DNA from: UA16 sp042095135
GTDB taxonomy: Bacteria > Bacteroidota > Bacteroidia > Flavobacteriales_D > Sanyastnellaceae
Length of the DNA stretch: 64,000 bases
Direction: 5' to 3'
NCBI GenBank assembly: GCA_042095135.1
Contig: JBELBV010000007.1
Span: forward strand, 6,465-70,464
The notes beneath the pieces were generated by a model. The model worked only from the letters and a program-made list of their open reading frames with translations, had not been told where the DNA came from and searched no databases. Positions 24,998 through 35,404 of this stretch are shown here, in pieces (position 1 is the stretch's first letter; each line of letters begins with the position of its first letter). The position numbers and the translations under genes were made by a program.

Positions 24998-27900
24998 TTA
25001 TTGATTCAAATTGAACCGCAAAGCTACTCCAGAACGGATATTCGACGTAGCAAATGACGTCGAGATGTACGGGTTCGTAATCTGGTGGTCGTAGAACGCG
25101 CGCATCGTCAATTTGTCCGACACTTCGAGGTCCGCCGACATCTTAATCGACACCAGTTTTTGACCGGCCGTCACCTGATTCTGGCGCTCCACCATCTTGC
25201 GGATGATCGTGCGGTTGTCCCGGACGTTGACATCCGCTCGAAGCACGAGGTCCGTCTCCTTCAGCATTTTGACCGGCAGCTTGCCGTAGGTCTTGATGAA
25301 CGGATTAGGTACATCCTTGAACTTATATCCGAATCCAATGACCAGCCCTTCGCTTTTCGTCTCGGTAATCTGATAATTGGTCAACCCGAAGGCAACGTTA
25401 CGATCGCGCTTGAGTTCAACCTTGATTTGGGGCTCATTCTCCCCTTCAGTCTTGATCGTCATGTCCACACCAATAAGGGGGGACAGTTGTTCGCTTAAGC
25501 TCACGACATTGAATTGGCGCTCTGAGATGAAGTTGCCAAATTCGCTTTGGTCAATGGCCGTTGGCAATCCATTCGCGTCCTCCGCGTAGTTGAGGTTGGT
25601 TACGTAATTCGTAGTCAAGGTCGAGCGGTAACTGTGGTTCAAATTGAACCGCTTGAAGTACTGCTTAAAGAACTCGTTTTTGGTCAACCCGTCGTAGCTC
25701 ACGCGCCAGTTCGGTGCGACCGGCGTGTTGAACACGTCAAGCGGCACTTCCTCCGGATTGATGCCCAAGTACGCCGCTACGAATGCCGGAATCGTTACGT
25801 CTTGGCTGGTGCCCCCATAGCCCTCGTAGTAGCCGGTATTCTCCGGCTCGTCCAATTGGTAATTCTCCTCATTCAGGCGCTGTGACACGATGATGCGGTG
25901 GGTCTTTAAGAAACTCTCCCAGAGGTCTGAATTGAATTCGTTCTCCACGTCGTCCTCCACAAATGCGGTGTTCCAGCTCAATACAGTCGCCGAGAACTGC
26001 CCGGTCTCATTGGGGGAGTCGTAGACAAAATCATTCAACACCTCATCGTACCGGAAGAAACTCGTATAGTTCTGGCTGATGTTGCGGTTGGCCGTCAATT
26101 CAATCTTCAAATGCTTGATTGGCTCCAAATTGGCGCGAACATTGAATTGCTCCTGGTACGTCTGGTTGTACTGTTGGTTCTGCAGAGGCAGCTCGACTAA
26201 CCAGCCGTTCTGTGCGGCGTCGGTGGCAAAATCTCGCACCTGAACACCTTGCCAGTTCGTGTTCTGGTGGCCCAAGACAAACAATGCCCCAGGTGCCAGC
26301 AACTGTTCATCCATGCCGACAAAGCGGGCGCGCCTGCCGTAACCGGGCAAGAGCATGCCCTCGTTGCGGGAGAACGTACCCGATACATTTTGGACGCTCG
26401 CAATCAAACGCACCAACGTGGCCAAGGGATTGATCTCCAACTTGATTTTTTCTTCTTCCTCTGCATTCCCAAACCCATCCCGGTCTTCGTTTCGGATTTC
26501 ATTGCGCGTGGGTGCGCGGCGCGGCGGATTCAACAAATCCTTCACACCAGGGATTTTTTTGTAGAGGTTGGCAAAATTCGCCTGTGCATTCAAGCTCAAG
26601 TTGCGTGAGTTCTGAATCGTATTGCCCAAGCTGTCCTGCGAGAAAGGCGCTCGGTCCCAACGGTATGATCCTTGGTACCGGATGTCACTGGAGATGAAAT
26701 TGACGATGGGCAACTTGTCGAACGGCAGCTTATATGTGCCCGTCACGTTGTGGTTGTACATCGTGATTTCACCCGCATTTTGCAGGTTGACCAGGACCGA
26801 ATCTTTGTACGCCTGGTAGGCATCAGCATCCTCGCGGTTGATTTCACCCGCGGGTTCGCCCACCAGCGCCTGGGCCTGACCCGTGTAATCAAACTTCAGG
26901 GCCTTGGTCAAGTCGTATTTCAGCGCATAGTTGCGTGACCACTGCCACGTCTTCATGACTTGGGTGTTGATCAGCAAGTCCGTTTCGATGCCCAACAATT
27001 CCTCCGTGTTGTTCCGCACGCGGCTTGTCTCGTAAATCCGGTTCATCTGGGTGCCGACCGTGAATTGCTTGGGGAACAAGTAAAAATTGAAGTCTGAGAG
27101 CCACTTCAGCGCTTCGTATTTCCGGATGAAGCCCACTTTGCGGAACGGCGTGAAGTTCTTGGGCGAATGCGAGAAGTTGTAGTTCAAGCCCCCTCGAAAT
27201 TCCCGGTTGATCTGGTATTCCGTGTTCACGTCACGGTTGAAGGCTTCGATGTAACTGAAGTTCGCTGAGAAATTCCCAGGGTTGAAGAGCTTCAGAAGGC
27301 CGAATCCCGAGCCGCTTCCGCCGCCGCGGGCCGAACCACCACCGCGGGCCGAACCACCGCCACGCGCAGAACCACCTCGGCCTCCGCCCATGTCCACGTT
27401 GCCGTCGGTCACGTCACCGTTTTTATCACCGCCCTTGCCTCCTTTACCGTCTTCGCCGCCGCGGACACCCGCTCCGGCGCCACCGCGGTCTCGGTTGCGG
27501 TCCCGTGAGCCGGCTCCGCCCGACCCGAATTGCGGATCGATTTTGATGTTTGAGAAGTTGATGGACTTCAGCTGATTGACGGTTTGGGCGTTGTTTTGAC
27601 GCTCTTCGGAAAGGCCTTGCTGTTCGGCCATTTCAATGTCCGGGGACAAAGGATCGAACTGAGGCGTTGATACCTCTTGGGAGTACCCCAAGTACATGGG
27701 CAATGTCACACCCAATTTCTTAGGCAACAATTTGCCCAACTGCAGGGTGCCGGATGCATCAATAGCCTGGATGGTCTCCCGCTGGCGTTCCTGAATTCGT
27801 TGTTCCAAACCCCCAAATCCAGGTGTGGACATGTTCGCAGCGACGCTGACGTTTCCGAGGTCGGCCAGCTTCGCATTCATTTGTGCCGTCACGGCCCATC

Positions 27901-30900
27901 CTCCCTTTTGATTGAAGTCGGCGAGGCGCATTTCGTTCACCCACACCACACTGCACTTGTCCAGGCCATCGTCGTCGGAATCGAAGACGTTGTCATCCTT
28001 ATCCGGGTTACGCACACCCACCATGACCATAACCACATTGGCCAAATTGGGGTTGCCCTTCACCGCGAGGCGCGCATCGTATTCGGAGTCCAGCCCTTCA
28101 TACTCTTCGAACAACGGGAAGCCCGGTGGCCGCTCGATTTTCAGGTTTTGAAGCTTTCGGAACTCAATATCGATGTTGTTTTGGGCCGGCCAAATCAAGT
28201 CTTCATCCCCGGTGTTCCAGGGCGTGACCTTCATCGGGATTTCGTACTCGTAGTAGTTGTTTTCGAAGTCGTTGCCCAAGCGAATGAAACACGTCAAGTC
28301 GTCGTCGTTGAGCGGCGTCCCATCCGGCCCGGCCTCGGCGTGCACGTACATCCGCAAGCGCTTGTACATCCGCATGTCGAAGTTGATGTTGCGATACGCT
28401 CCGCGGGCATCCCCATCTTTCAGTCCACACACGGCCATTTCGAGGGATTGCTCATTCAACCTTCGCTGGTTGGCCGTCCCCACGTCAATTTCTCGGATGA
28501 TGCCTGGAGGGGTCACGTAAGGCACCGGCTCACGGTTGCCGTTTTCTTCAATGTTCACGGCGCTGATGGCGAATGAAGTCGAGGACGGATCATCCGGCTC
28601 CACCTCTTGCGGTCCGGCCAACGATTCGAGGTACCGGCGCCATTCGCCACGGATGAGTTCGAGGCGGGCAAAACGCAGCGTCACCGGCTCCGTCCACCCA
28701 TTCATAAACATGCGGATGAAACGGATGGAACGGAAGTCTGTGATGCCGCCGATGCGGTTGTCGAACTCACGCACCGGAATCTTGAACTGGTACCACCGGA
28801 TGGTGCGGTCTTGATCGTCAGCCGTCGTTACGACCTGCTCAAACGTATCCGTGATGTAGTTGCTTCCAATGTTGTACTCACCCAAATCTTGCGGACGCAA
28901 GGAAACTTTGTACTGGAAGTAGCTCTCAATGGTCGAGAGGGTAATGTCCTGGTTGATGTCCTCCGTGTTGGGGATGGTTGTGGAGGTGACTGGGTATCCG
29001 TTTGGAGATCCCGTGTTGGAGTTGTTCTCGTACCCATTGAACCGCTCGTACCGCTGCAGGATGGTCTCTTCGTTGGCCTGCGCTTCAGGGTCGCGGAAGT
29101 AGCGGAAGTTGTCCGCAGACGGGTCGCTGATGATGTCGGCATAGGCGTCAGGTGTTACCCAATCGGCAATGTCCGAAAGCCATTCGGAGAAGAACCCTTG
29201 CTCCTCAGCATCGGGCATGCCGTCCAGACCAACGTCCTGCAGTTCATAGTCACCGGAGGTATTGTCAAAAGCGTTGACCACATTGAATGTCGTGGGATCA
29301 GGGTACACACCCCAAACGCCTTCGAGCGTTGGCAAGTCCGGATTGTTGGCCGACGGCAGTCCGTTCTCATACGACAACTGACTGTCGTTGAGCACATCCT
29401 CCGATACGTTTCCTAGGTTGATGTAGAAATCCCCTCCGGTGAAGTTTTCCGAATCCTCATTGAACGGATCCATCAACCAAAACTGGAGATACTCGATGTT
29501 AGCCATCTCGAAATCCGTCGTGGTCAGCGCACGCTGGACTCCGCCCCAACGGCTGCTCGGATCAGCCAACGCCCCTTCCACCGTCAGACCGGCGGAGATT
29601 CCGTCAGCACCCTCGGGCACTTCGTAGTTGTACTGCCCCCGCTCTTCTGGACGGAAGTTTAAATCGAGCGTCGGAATGTTCGGCGGCGTGCCGGTGGGCA
29701 ATTCCCGGTTGGGAAACACCTCGCCTTCGAGGACTTCCCGCGTGCGGTGGTCGCTCTTGATCTCAGCACTGACCTGTCCATCCTGCAAGCCCGACCCTCG
29801 GAAGAACTGCGGATCGACTGTGTACCAACTCAACGCTGCACGGTTGTAGTTGTAGATCAGGCTGTCTTCCAAATTGCCTTCGGGGAAAAGGTTGGGCTGC
29901 AGTTTCGGAGTCGAAGCCAAGAACCACCGGTTCACCGAACGGATGTCGATGGCTGACTGGCTACCCTCGAAGTCATCTATGTAGGCGTTTCCGTCCTGAC
30001 CAATGGCCCGGCTGTGGCCCGGAATCAAATACGCTGCTTCCGCTGCGATATCGATGCTCGAAGCCGCACTCGTTTCGTAGAATGGCAACGCATCCACCAA
30101 CTCCGTCAGGAATTGACTTTCCGACTGGTAGCTGAAGTCGGCACCAACGATGGAGTTGTTGACGGGCTCGTTGCCGATGTTGACCTTCTGGGTCAGTGGA
30201 CGCTCGCGGAGGTTGAGCATCGTCGCACCCATATTAAAACGGTCCCCGATGGCATAGTCAAACCGCGTACCCATCATGGTCTTGGTCTGGATGCTGAACA
30301 GGGAATTGCTCTCGAGCGACACCTTGATATTGCGGCCCGATTCAAGCAAGCCGTCGTTGATGATGCGCACCCGGCCCAATTGGTAATCGACCGTGTAGTC
30401 CTGGTTCTCAATCAAGCGAACCCCACCGGCCGTGACCGTCACCGATCCTTCTGGAATGTTCATGGCCTGAAGGGCAATCTCACTGCTCGTCTGGCTTTGG
30501 AATTCCCCTTTGATGCTGAAGCGGTTGAGCGATGGAATCTGCTGCGCCGCGGTCTTGGTGCTATCGTAAAGCGGCTGAAATACGATGCTCTCGATTAAGT
30601 TAGCAGCGAGGTCCGGATCTTCCACGCGCTCCTCAATTTCCTGGGCAAGGTTGGAACCAAACGGTTCTGCCGACGGGAAGAAAATCCGGCCGTTTTGGCT
30701 GTGGATGGTTCCGCCCATGGTCGCGGCGTTATCGACGAAGTCGAAGACCCCATCGGGCTGGTTCATGCCGTTGATGTCCAACCGGTCCATGCCCAACAAC
30801 TGGATGAGGAGCGTGCCGTCCAACGGGTTGCGCGGGATGTAATTCAAGTCCACCCCCGTCGCCGGGTCGTTGTACCAAATATTGAGTCGGAAATTTTCTT

Positions 30901-32494
30901 GACTGAGACCAAACGCCTGCATGGAGTAGACGTTTTTCATCATGATTTTCCAGAGAGGTGAGGGGTCGCCGTTGCTCAAGCGCAACTGCGTGATGCTCGA
31001 CTTGAGCATCTTAAGCATCAGCGCATCCGGGGCGGTGTAACCGTCCTGCGAAATCGTTCCCACCTGGTAGGTCTCTCCGCCCAGCGTGTATTCGTAGGCC
31101 ACCGCGAGGACCTCCGCGTTGTTCAGTGCTTGACGCAAAGAGATAAATCCAAGCCGCGCGTTGTACGTGAATTCGGTCGGCGCCAGCTTCCGCGCATTTC
31201 CGACGCGCTCATAGTGAATGCCTTGGGTCAATCCCAAGCCCATGCCAGCGATGGCACCGTTCGCCCCGGTAAATCCAAGAACATTCGGATCGTTGACCAT
31301 CATATCAAACAGCTGGTTGTTCGCGTTGGTGGGGTTGCGCTGGGCCGTGACGGAATCGCCAACGAGGGTTTCGACCGGCAAGTTGGACGACACGTAGTCG
31401 GGGTGCTCACCGAGGTCGGTGAATCCGATGACGTTACGCACGTCTTGGGTGTTGGCCTGGGTATTGACCACCCACACCTCAATCCTCGTAATGTTCACTC
31501 CCGAATTCGGAACCGGCAAGCTTTGCATGGCCTCGTCGTATTGATCGAGGAAGTACTGCGAGAGGAAGTAGTGCCGGTTGGCTTCGTAGTCATCAGCACG
31601 GATATTGAACTCTTGCGTTTGGGCGCCGCCCTCGACTTCGATTTCCTTGCGTTCCCCTTTTTGCTGGGAGAATACGGTCGTGTTATACAGCCGTCCCCAC
31701 TGGGTCTCAAGCTTGACTCCGAACAAACTCTGGCTCCCCGTAATCAGGGTGCCCGGAAGAGGCATGGAAATGTGCCCCGCCTCGAAGTTTTTCAAGATAT
31801 CGTCTTCTTCGCCCTGGAAGCCGATGTTCATCTGGTTCTCAAAATCAAACAGGGCTTCGGTGTTGTAATTGGTCCCAAGGTCAATCTTATCGCCAATTTT
31901 TCCCCCGATGTTCAGCTGGATGCGCTGGTCAAAATCAAATGTCGTGATGCGGCGCTGGCGTTCGGGGATCCGAGGGTTTTCGGTGTCGGAAATGTTGATG
32001 CCAAACGTGAGTTCAGCCGAACCTTGGGGCTTAATCTCAATCTCGTTGCTGCCGAAGATCGTCTCGAACAGCTCGCTATCCACCGTCAACTTTGGGGCGA
32101 ACGCGCGCTCCGCTTCATCGTCTTCGACTTGGAGGTCATTCCAATATTCCGACAGGTTGCCGGTGATATCGTAGTCGAGGTATTCATCGAGCGTTAAGAA
32201 CGTCGATGGTCGGTACAACAATGTGTCGCCAATGCGTTGCTGAATGCTGTACAGGCCCGTAGTTTCGTCGAAGACAATTTCATAGTTGAAGTTCTCCGGC
32301 CAGGCAAAATCAAAGCCCGCTGGACTTTCCGTTGGATTGTATTGATCCTCTCCGCCGAAGGGGAACGGCAAGATGATGGGAAGTGAGTCGCTCGCCGTTT
32401 CCTCCGTGGATTGAGCCCACACGCCTGAAAACAAAGAAAGCCCTAGGAACAGGGCAAAAATATGTGCAAAACGGGGCGTCTCGATCATCATCAC
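24998..32494 (-). CDS. sprA: T9SS outer-membrane translocon SprA (Sov)
   Basis: SprA is the giant beta-barrel pore of the type IX secretion system. The 2498-residue length, signal peptide (LSLFSGVWAQ), early segment SAELTFGINISDTENPRIP and C-terminal barrel strand ending in SGVALRFNLNQ fit the family. Repeated barrel segments include DKIDLGTNYNTEALFDFENQ and GMLLPGYGRRARFVG. A Gly/Arg/Asp-rich stretch at residues ~1650-1735, with three GGGSAR units, interrupts the barrel and looks like a lineage-specific loop. The ATG overlaps the ruvA stop (ATGA), placing it in the maeB-ruvA-sprA-gcvH operon. Confidence 0.96.
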   Translation of the reverse strand: MMMIETPRFAHIFALFLGLSLFSGVWAQSTEETASDSLPIILPFPFGGEDQYNPTESPAGFDFAWPENFNYEIVFDETTGLYSIQQRIGDTLLYRPSTFLTLDEYLDYDITGNLSEYWNDLQVEDDEAERAFAPKLTVDSELFETIFGSNEIEIKPQGSAELTFGINISDTENPRIPERQRRITTFDFDQRIQLNIGGKIGDKIDLGTNYNTEALFDFENQMNIGFQGEEDDILKNFEAGHISMPLPGTLITGSQSLFGVKLETQWGRLYNTTVFSQQKGERKEIEVEGGAQTQEFNIRADDYEANRHYFLSQYFLDQYDEAMQSLPVPNSGVNITRIEVWVVNTQANTQDVRNVIGFTDLGEHPDYVSSNLPVETLVGDSVTAQRNPTNANNQLFDMMVNDPNVLGFTGANGAIAGMGLGLTQGIHYERVGNARKLAPTEFTYNARLGFISLRQALNNAEVLAVAYEYTLGGETYQVGTISQDGYTAPDALMLKMLKSSITQLRLSNGDPSPLWKIMMKNVYSMQAFGLSQENFRLNIWYNDPATGVDLNYIPRNPLDGTLLIQLLGMDRLDINGMNQPDGVFDFVDNAATMGGTIHSQNGRIFFPSAEPFGSNLAQEIEERVEDPDLAANLIESIVFQPLYDSTKTAAQQIPSLNRFSIKGEFQSQTSSEIALQAMNIPEGSVTVTAGGVRLIENQDYTVDYQLGRVRIINDGLLESGRNIKVSLESNSLFSIQTKTMMGTRFDYAIGDRFNMGATMLNLRERPLTQKVNIGNEPVNNSIVGADFSYQSESQFLTELVDALPFYETSAASSIDIAAEAAYLIPGHSRAIGQDGNAYIDDFEGSQSAIDIRSVNRWFLASTPKLQPNLFPEGNLEDSLIYNYNRAALSWYTVDPQFFRGSGLQDGQVSAEIKSDHRTREVLEGEVFPNRELPTGTPPNIPTLDLNFRPEERGQYNYEVPEGADGISAGLTVEGALADPSSRWGGVQRALTTTDFEMANIEYLQFWLMDPFNEDSENFTGGDFYINLGNVSEDVLNDSQLSYENGLPSANNPDLPTLEGVWGVYPDPTTFNVVNAFDNTSGDYELQDVGLDGMPDAEEQGFFSEWLSDIADWVTPDAYADIISDPSADNFRYFRDPEAQANEETILQRYERFNGYENNSNTGSPNGYPVTSTTIPNTEDINQDITLSTIESYFQYKVSLRPQDLGEYNIGSNYITDTFEQVVTTADDQDRTIRWYQFKIPVREFDNRIGGITDFRSIRFIRMFMNGWTEPVTLRFARLELIRGEWRRYLESLAGPQEVEPDDPSSTSFAISAVNIEENGNREPVPYVTPPGIIREIDVGTANQRRLNEQSLEMAVCGLKDGDARGAYRNINFDMRMYKRLRMYVHAEAGPDGTPLNDDDLTCFIRLGNDFENNYYEYEIPMKVTPWNTGDEDLIWPAQNNIDIEFRKLQNLKIERPPGFPLFEEYEGLDSEYDARLAVKGNPNLANVVMVMVGVRNPDKDDNVFDSDDDGLDKCSVVWVNEMRLADFNQKGGWAVTAQMNAKLADLGNVSVAANMSTPGFGGLEQRIQERQRETIQAIDASGTLQLGKLLPKKLGVTLPMYLGYSQEVSTPQFDPLSPDIEMAEQQGLSEERQNNAQTVNQLKSINFSNIKIDPQFGSGGAGSRDRNRDRGGAGAGVRGGEDGKGGKGGDKNGDVTDGNVDMGGGRGGSARGGGSARGGGSARGGGSGSGFGLLKLFNPGNFSANFSYIEAFNRDVNTEYQINREFRGGLNYNFSHSPKNFTPFRKVGFIRKYEALKWLSDFNFYLFPKQFTVGTQMNRIYETSRVRNNTEELLGIETDLLINTQVMKTWQWSRNYALKYDLTKALKFDYTGQAQALVGEPAGEINREDADAYQAYKDSVLVNLQNAGEITMYNHNVTGTYKLPFDKLPIVNFISSDIRYQGSYRWDRAPFSQDSLGNTIQNSRNLSLNAQANFANLYKKIPGVKDLLNPPRRAPTRNEIRNEDRDGFGNAEEEEKIKLEINPLATLVRLIASVQNVSGTFSRNEGMLLPGYGRRARFVGMDEQLLAPGALFVLGHQNTNWQGVQVRDFATDAAQNGWLVELPLQNQQYNQTYQEQFNVRANLEPIKHLKIELTANRNISQNYTSFFRYDEVLNDFVYDSPNETGQFSATVLSWNTAFVEDDVENEFNSDLWESFLKTHRIIVSQRLNEENYQLDEPENTGYYEGYGGTSQDVTIPAFVAAYLGINPEEVPLDVFNTPVAPNWRVSYDGLTKNEFFKQYFKRFNLNHSYRSTLTTNYVTNLNYAEDANGLPTAIDQSEFGNFISERQFNVVSLSEQLSPLIGVDMTIKTEGENEPQIKVELKRDRNVAFGLTNYQITETKSEGLVIGFGYKFKDVPNPFIKTYGKLPVKMLKETDLVLRADVNVRDNRTIIRKMVERQNQVTAGQKLVSIKMSADLEVSDKLTMRAFYDHQITNPYISTSFATSNIRSGVALRFNLNQ
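27300..27535 (-). repeat. Low-complexity Gly/Arg/Asp-rich coding repeat in sprA
   Basis: This stretch encodes a run rich in Gly, Arg, Ser and Asp, including three tandem GGGSAR hexapeptides at about 27315-27380 and GAGAGVRGGEDGKGGKGG upstream of them. It is in frame and does not break the gene. The 18-nt unit repeats at the DNA level with synonymous variation. Confidence 0.85.
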
Positions 32495-33087
32495 AACCGT
32501 CTCAATGCGTGTTTGATCAAGTCCTCTACCGCAGTCATATCGGGCGAATCCTTCATTATCTGGTCCAGTGTCTTCTCACAACGCGCGCGGTCAAAACCAA
32601 GGGTCGTGAGGGCAATTAACGCCTCTTGCCGTGAATTATTGTGCCCACCTTGTGCTCCACTTGCAGCAGGCATAGCCGGCGCATCGATGGCGCCCAATTT
32701 GTCCTGTAAATCAATGATGATGCGCTGGGCGGTTTTGGCGCCGATGCCTTTCACGCTTTTCATGGCATTTACATCCCCAGACTGAATGGCTTGAGCAGCT
32801 TGGTCCACATTCATCGCGCTCAAAATCATGCGCGCCGTGCTCGCTCCCACCCCGCTGACACCGAGCAAAAGCAGAAACATGCTGCGCTCCTCGGGCTGAC
32901 TGAACCCATACAGCAATTGAGCATCTTCCCGAACGACCATGTGCGTGTGCAACATCACGTTTTCTTCGTTGCCCAATTGCTCAAAGGTGTTGAGGCTGAT
33001 GTGCGCCTGGTACCCCACCCCACCGCATTCGACCACGGCGTACGTGGGCGTCTTCTCTATCAGCCTTCCCCTCAGGTGATGAATCAT
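32491..33087 (-). CDS. ruvA: Holliday junction branch-migration protein RuvA
   Basis: RuvA binds four-way junctions and loads the RuvB motor. The 198-residue protein has the N-terminal OB-fold MIHHLRGRLIEKTPTYAVVECGGVGYQAHIS, helix-hairpin-helix motifs around LLGVSGVGASTARMIL and VKGIGAKTAQRIIIDL, and a C-terminal domain III for RuvB contact. Start and stop overlap maeB and sprA by 4 nt. RuvB is encoded separately at 60.5-61.5 kb; ruvC is not in the window. Confidence 0.96.
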   Translation of the reverse strand: MIHHLRGRLIEKTPTYAVVECGGVGYQAHISLNTFEQLGNEENVMLHTHMVVREDAQLLYGFSQPEERSMFLLLLGVSGVGASTARMILSAMNVDQAAQAIQSGDVNAMKSVKGIGAKTAQRIIIDLQDKLGAIDAPAMPAASGAQGGHNNSRQEALIALTTLGFDRARCEKTLDQIMKDSPDMTAVEDLIKHALRRL

Positions 33088-35357
33088 GCGTTGCTCTTGA
33101 TTTGTGCATCGACAACGGCCAACCGCACCATGTCGTGAATTTCGCGGACGGAAGACCCCATTTGCAATACGTGGAACGATTGCCGCATGCCCAACAATAC
33201 AGGTCCTTGGACTTCGACCCCCGCCATCTCCTGCAGCAGCTTGTAAGCGATGTTGCCGGCGGCCAGGTTGGGGAAAATCAATGTGTTCACCCGCTTGTTG
33301 CGCAGCGTGGAGAACGGAAACGATTCTGAAAGCAGCTCGTCATTCAAAGCGAAGTTGGCTTGAATCTCTCCGTCCACGATCAAGTCGGGATGGCGCTCCT
33401 TCAAAATACGTGCAGCCTCCGCCATTTTCTCCGCATCCGCTCCGCCCGCTGAACCGAAATTGGAATAACTCAGCAGCGCAATGCGGGGGACGATGCGCAA
33501 GTTGCGCACAGCCTTGGCGGTCAGCGCTGCAATGAATGCAATCTCTTCAGCCGTGGGATCCAAGTTTACCGTCGTATCCGCAAAAAACATGGGGCCTCGT
33601 TTGGTCTCCAAGATGTACATGCCCGCAACCTTGTCAACGTCATCCGCTTTGCCAATCACCTGCAGCGCTGGGCGAATCACGCTCGGATACGTGCGGGTCA
33701 ACCCGCTGATGAGTGAATCAGCTAGACCCGTGCGCACCATCATGGCCCCGTAGTAGTTGCGCTGGCGCATGAGGCGCTCTCCTTCACGGGCGGTCAATCC
33801 ATGGCGCATACGCAGTTGGAAAAACTCTTCGCCGAAAGCCTTTCGACGTTCAAATTCTTCGTCGGACCGGGGGTTGATGACTTCGACACCATCCAACTCC
33901 AAGCTGTGTTCTTCGATCAACCCATCGATAACGGAACGGCGACCCAACAAGATGGGCTGCGCAATCCCCTCTTCGAGGGCCTGTTCTGCCGCCTTCAACA
34001 CACGGTAGTGATCGGCTTCAGCGAACACCACGCGCTTCGGCGATTTCTTCGCGCGATCAGCGATGGTTCGGGCGAATCCAGTGTCATATCCGATGCGGTC
34101 CAGCAATGCTTTGCGGTAGGCATCCCAATCCTTGATTTCGTGTTTGGCAACGCCTGATTCCATCGCTGCTTTGGCCACTGCAGGTGCAACGTAGGTAATG
34201 AGACGTGGGTCCAGCGGCTTGGGAATGATGAGATCCCGCCCAAAAACGAAAGACTGATTCCCGTACGCCTCCGACACCTCATCGGGAACGTTTTCTTTGG
34301 CGAGGTCGGCGATGGCACGCACCGCTGCCAGCTTCATGGCGTCGTTGATAGCCGTTGCTCGTACATCGAGGGCCCCGCGAAAGATGAACGGGAATCCCAA
34401 TACGTTGTTCACTTGGTTGGGATGGTCCGAGCGACCGGTCGCCATGATGATGTCCTCGCGAACTTCCATGGCCGCATCGTACCCAATTTCCGGTTCTGGA
34501 TTGGCCAACGCGAAGACGATGGGGTTTTTGGCCATTCCAGCGACCATATCGGGTTCGACCAGGCCGCCTTTGCTCAATCCCAAGAATACATCGGCATCCT
34601 TCATAGCCACTTCAAGCGAATCAAACCGGCGGTCATTGGCATACCGCTGCTTGGAGGCGTCGAGCCCCTCGCGCCCTGTGTTGATGTGACCTCGGCTGTC
34701 GAACACGTCTACTTGATTGGTAGACATACCCAGTTGTTCGTACAGGTCCAAGCAGCTCATGGCAGCTGCTCCGGCACCGCTCACGACGATGCGAATGTCC
34801 TCGATGGATTTCTCGGCCAGTTCCAACGCATTCAGCAACGCGGCAGCGGAAATGATGGCCGTCCCATGTTGGTCGTCATGCATCACAGGAATATCCAGTT
34901 CGGCCTTTAGGCGGCGCTCAATCTCAAACGCCTCTGGGGCTTTGATATCCTCCAAGTTGATGCCACCAAACGTCGGCGCAATGGCCTTGACCGTGGCGAT
35001 GAACTGCTCCGGATCACTCGCGTCCACTTCGATGTCGAACACGTCGATGTCGGCGAATACCTTGAACAAAACGCCCTTACCTTCCATCACCGGCTTGCTC
35101 GCCTCCGGACCGATGTCGCCCAAACCGAGCACAGCCGTACCGTTGGTTATAACCGCTACTAGGTTGCCTTTGGCCGTGTAGTTGTAGACGTCTTCCTTGT
35201 TCGCTGCGATGGCTTTGCAAGGCTCCGCAACTCCAGGACTGTAGGCCAACGCCAGGTCCTTTTGTGAGCTGTACGGCTTCGTAGGGAGGACTTCAATCTT
35301 CCCTTTGCGGCCTCTGCTGTGGTAATCGAGCGCTTCGCGTTTGCTTGATGGGTTCAT
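33084..35357 (-). CDS. maeB: NADP-dependent malic enzyme with phosphotransacetylase-like C-terminus
   Basis: The 757-residue MaeB-type fusion has an N-terminal malic enzyme (to about residue 430) and a C-terminal phosphate acetyltransferase-like regulatory domain. The malic part shows YSPGVAEPCKAI, GDIGPEASKPVMEGKGVLFK and the NADP-binding VSGAGAAAMSCLDLYEQLG. The C-terminal part shows MFFADTTVNLDP and the RIALLSYSNFGSA segment. The enzyme decarboxylates malate to pyruvate and makes NADPH; the PTA-like domain usually senses acetyl-CoA rather than catalysing. It is the first gene of the ruvA-sprA operon; no clear TAnnTTTG element is visible in the 47 nt upstream. Confidence 0.94.
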   Translation of the reverse strand: MNPSSKREALDYHSRGRKGKIEVLPTKPYSSQKDLALAYSPGVAEPCKAIAANKEDVYNYTAKGNLVAVITNGTAVLGLGDIGPEASKPVMEGKGVLFKVFADIDVFDIEVDASDPEQFIATVKAIAPTFGGINLEDIKAPEAFEIERRLKAELDIPVMHDDQHGTAIISAAALLNALELAEKSIEDIRIVVSGAGAAAMSCLDLYEQLGMSTNQVDVFDSRGHINTGREGLDASKQRYANDRRFDSLEVAMKDADVFLGLSKGGLVEPDMVAGMAKNPIVFALANPEPEIGYDAAMEVREDIIMATGRSDHPNQVNNVLGFPFIFRGALDVRATAINDAMKLAAVRAIADLAKENVPDEVSEAYGNQSFVFGRDLIIPKPLDPRLITYVAPAVAKAAMESGVAKHEIKDWDAYRKALLDRIGYDTGFARTIADRAKKSPKRVVFAEADHYRVLKAAEQALEEGIAQPILLGRRSVIDGLIEEHSLELDGVEVINPRSDEEFERRKAFGEEFFQLRMRHGLTAREGERLMRQRNYYGAMMVRTGLADSLISGLTRTYPSVIRPALQVIGKADDVDKVAGMYILETKRGPMFFADTTVNLDPTAEEIAFIAALTAKAVRNLRIVPRIALLSYSNFGSAGGADAEKMAEAARILKERHPDLIVDGEIQANFALNDELLSESFPFSTLRNKRVNTLIFPNLAAGNIAYKLLQEMAGVEVQGPVLLGMRQSFHVLQMGSSVREIHDMVRLAVVDAQIKSNA

Positions 35358-35404
35358 CCGTAGCGGTTCGGGTTAGCGGACGGAAAAATGGCGTTTTCGG
35401 CGGC

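Noticed and set aside
27310..27395. Short repeats resembling a CRISPR array
   Set aside because: The repeats are in-frame GGGSAR codons with synonymous variation, without regular spacers.
31130..32197. 355-codon open frame antisense to sprA
   Set aside because: Shadow of the conserved sprA N-terminal region; no start context or family match.
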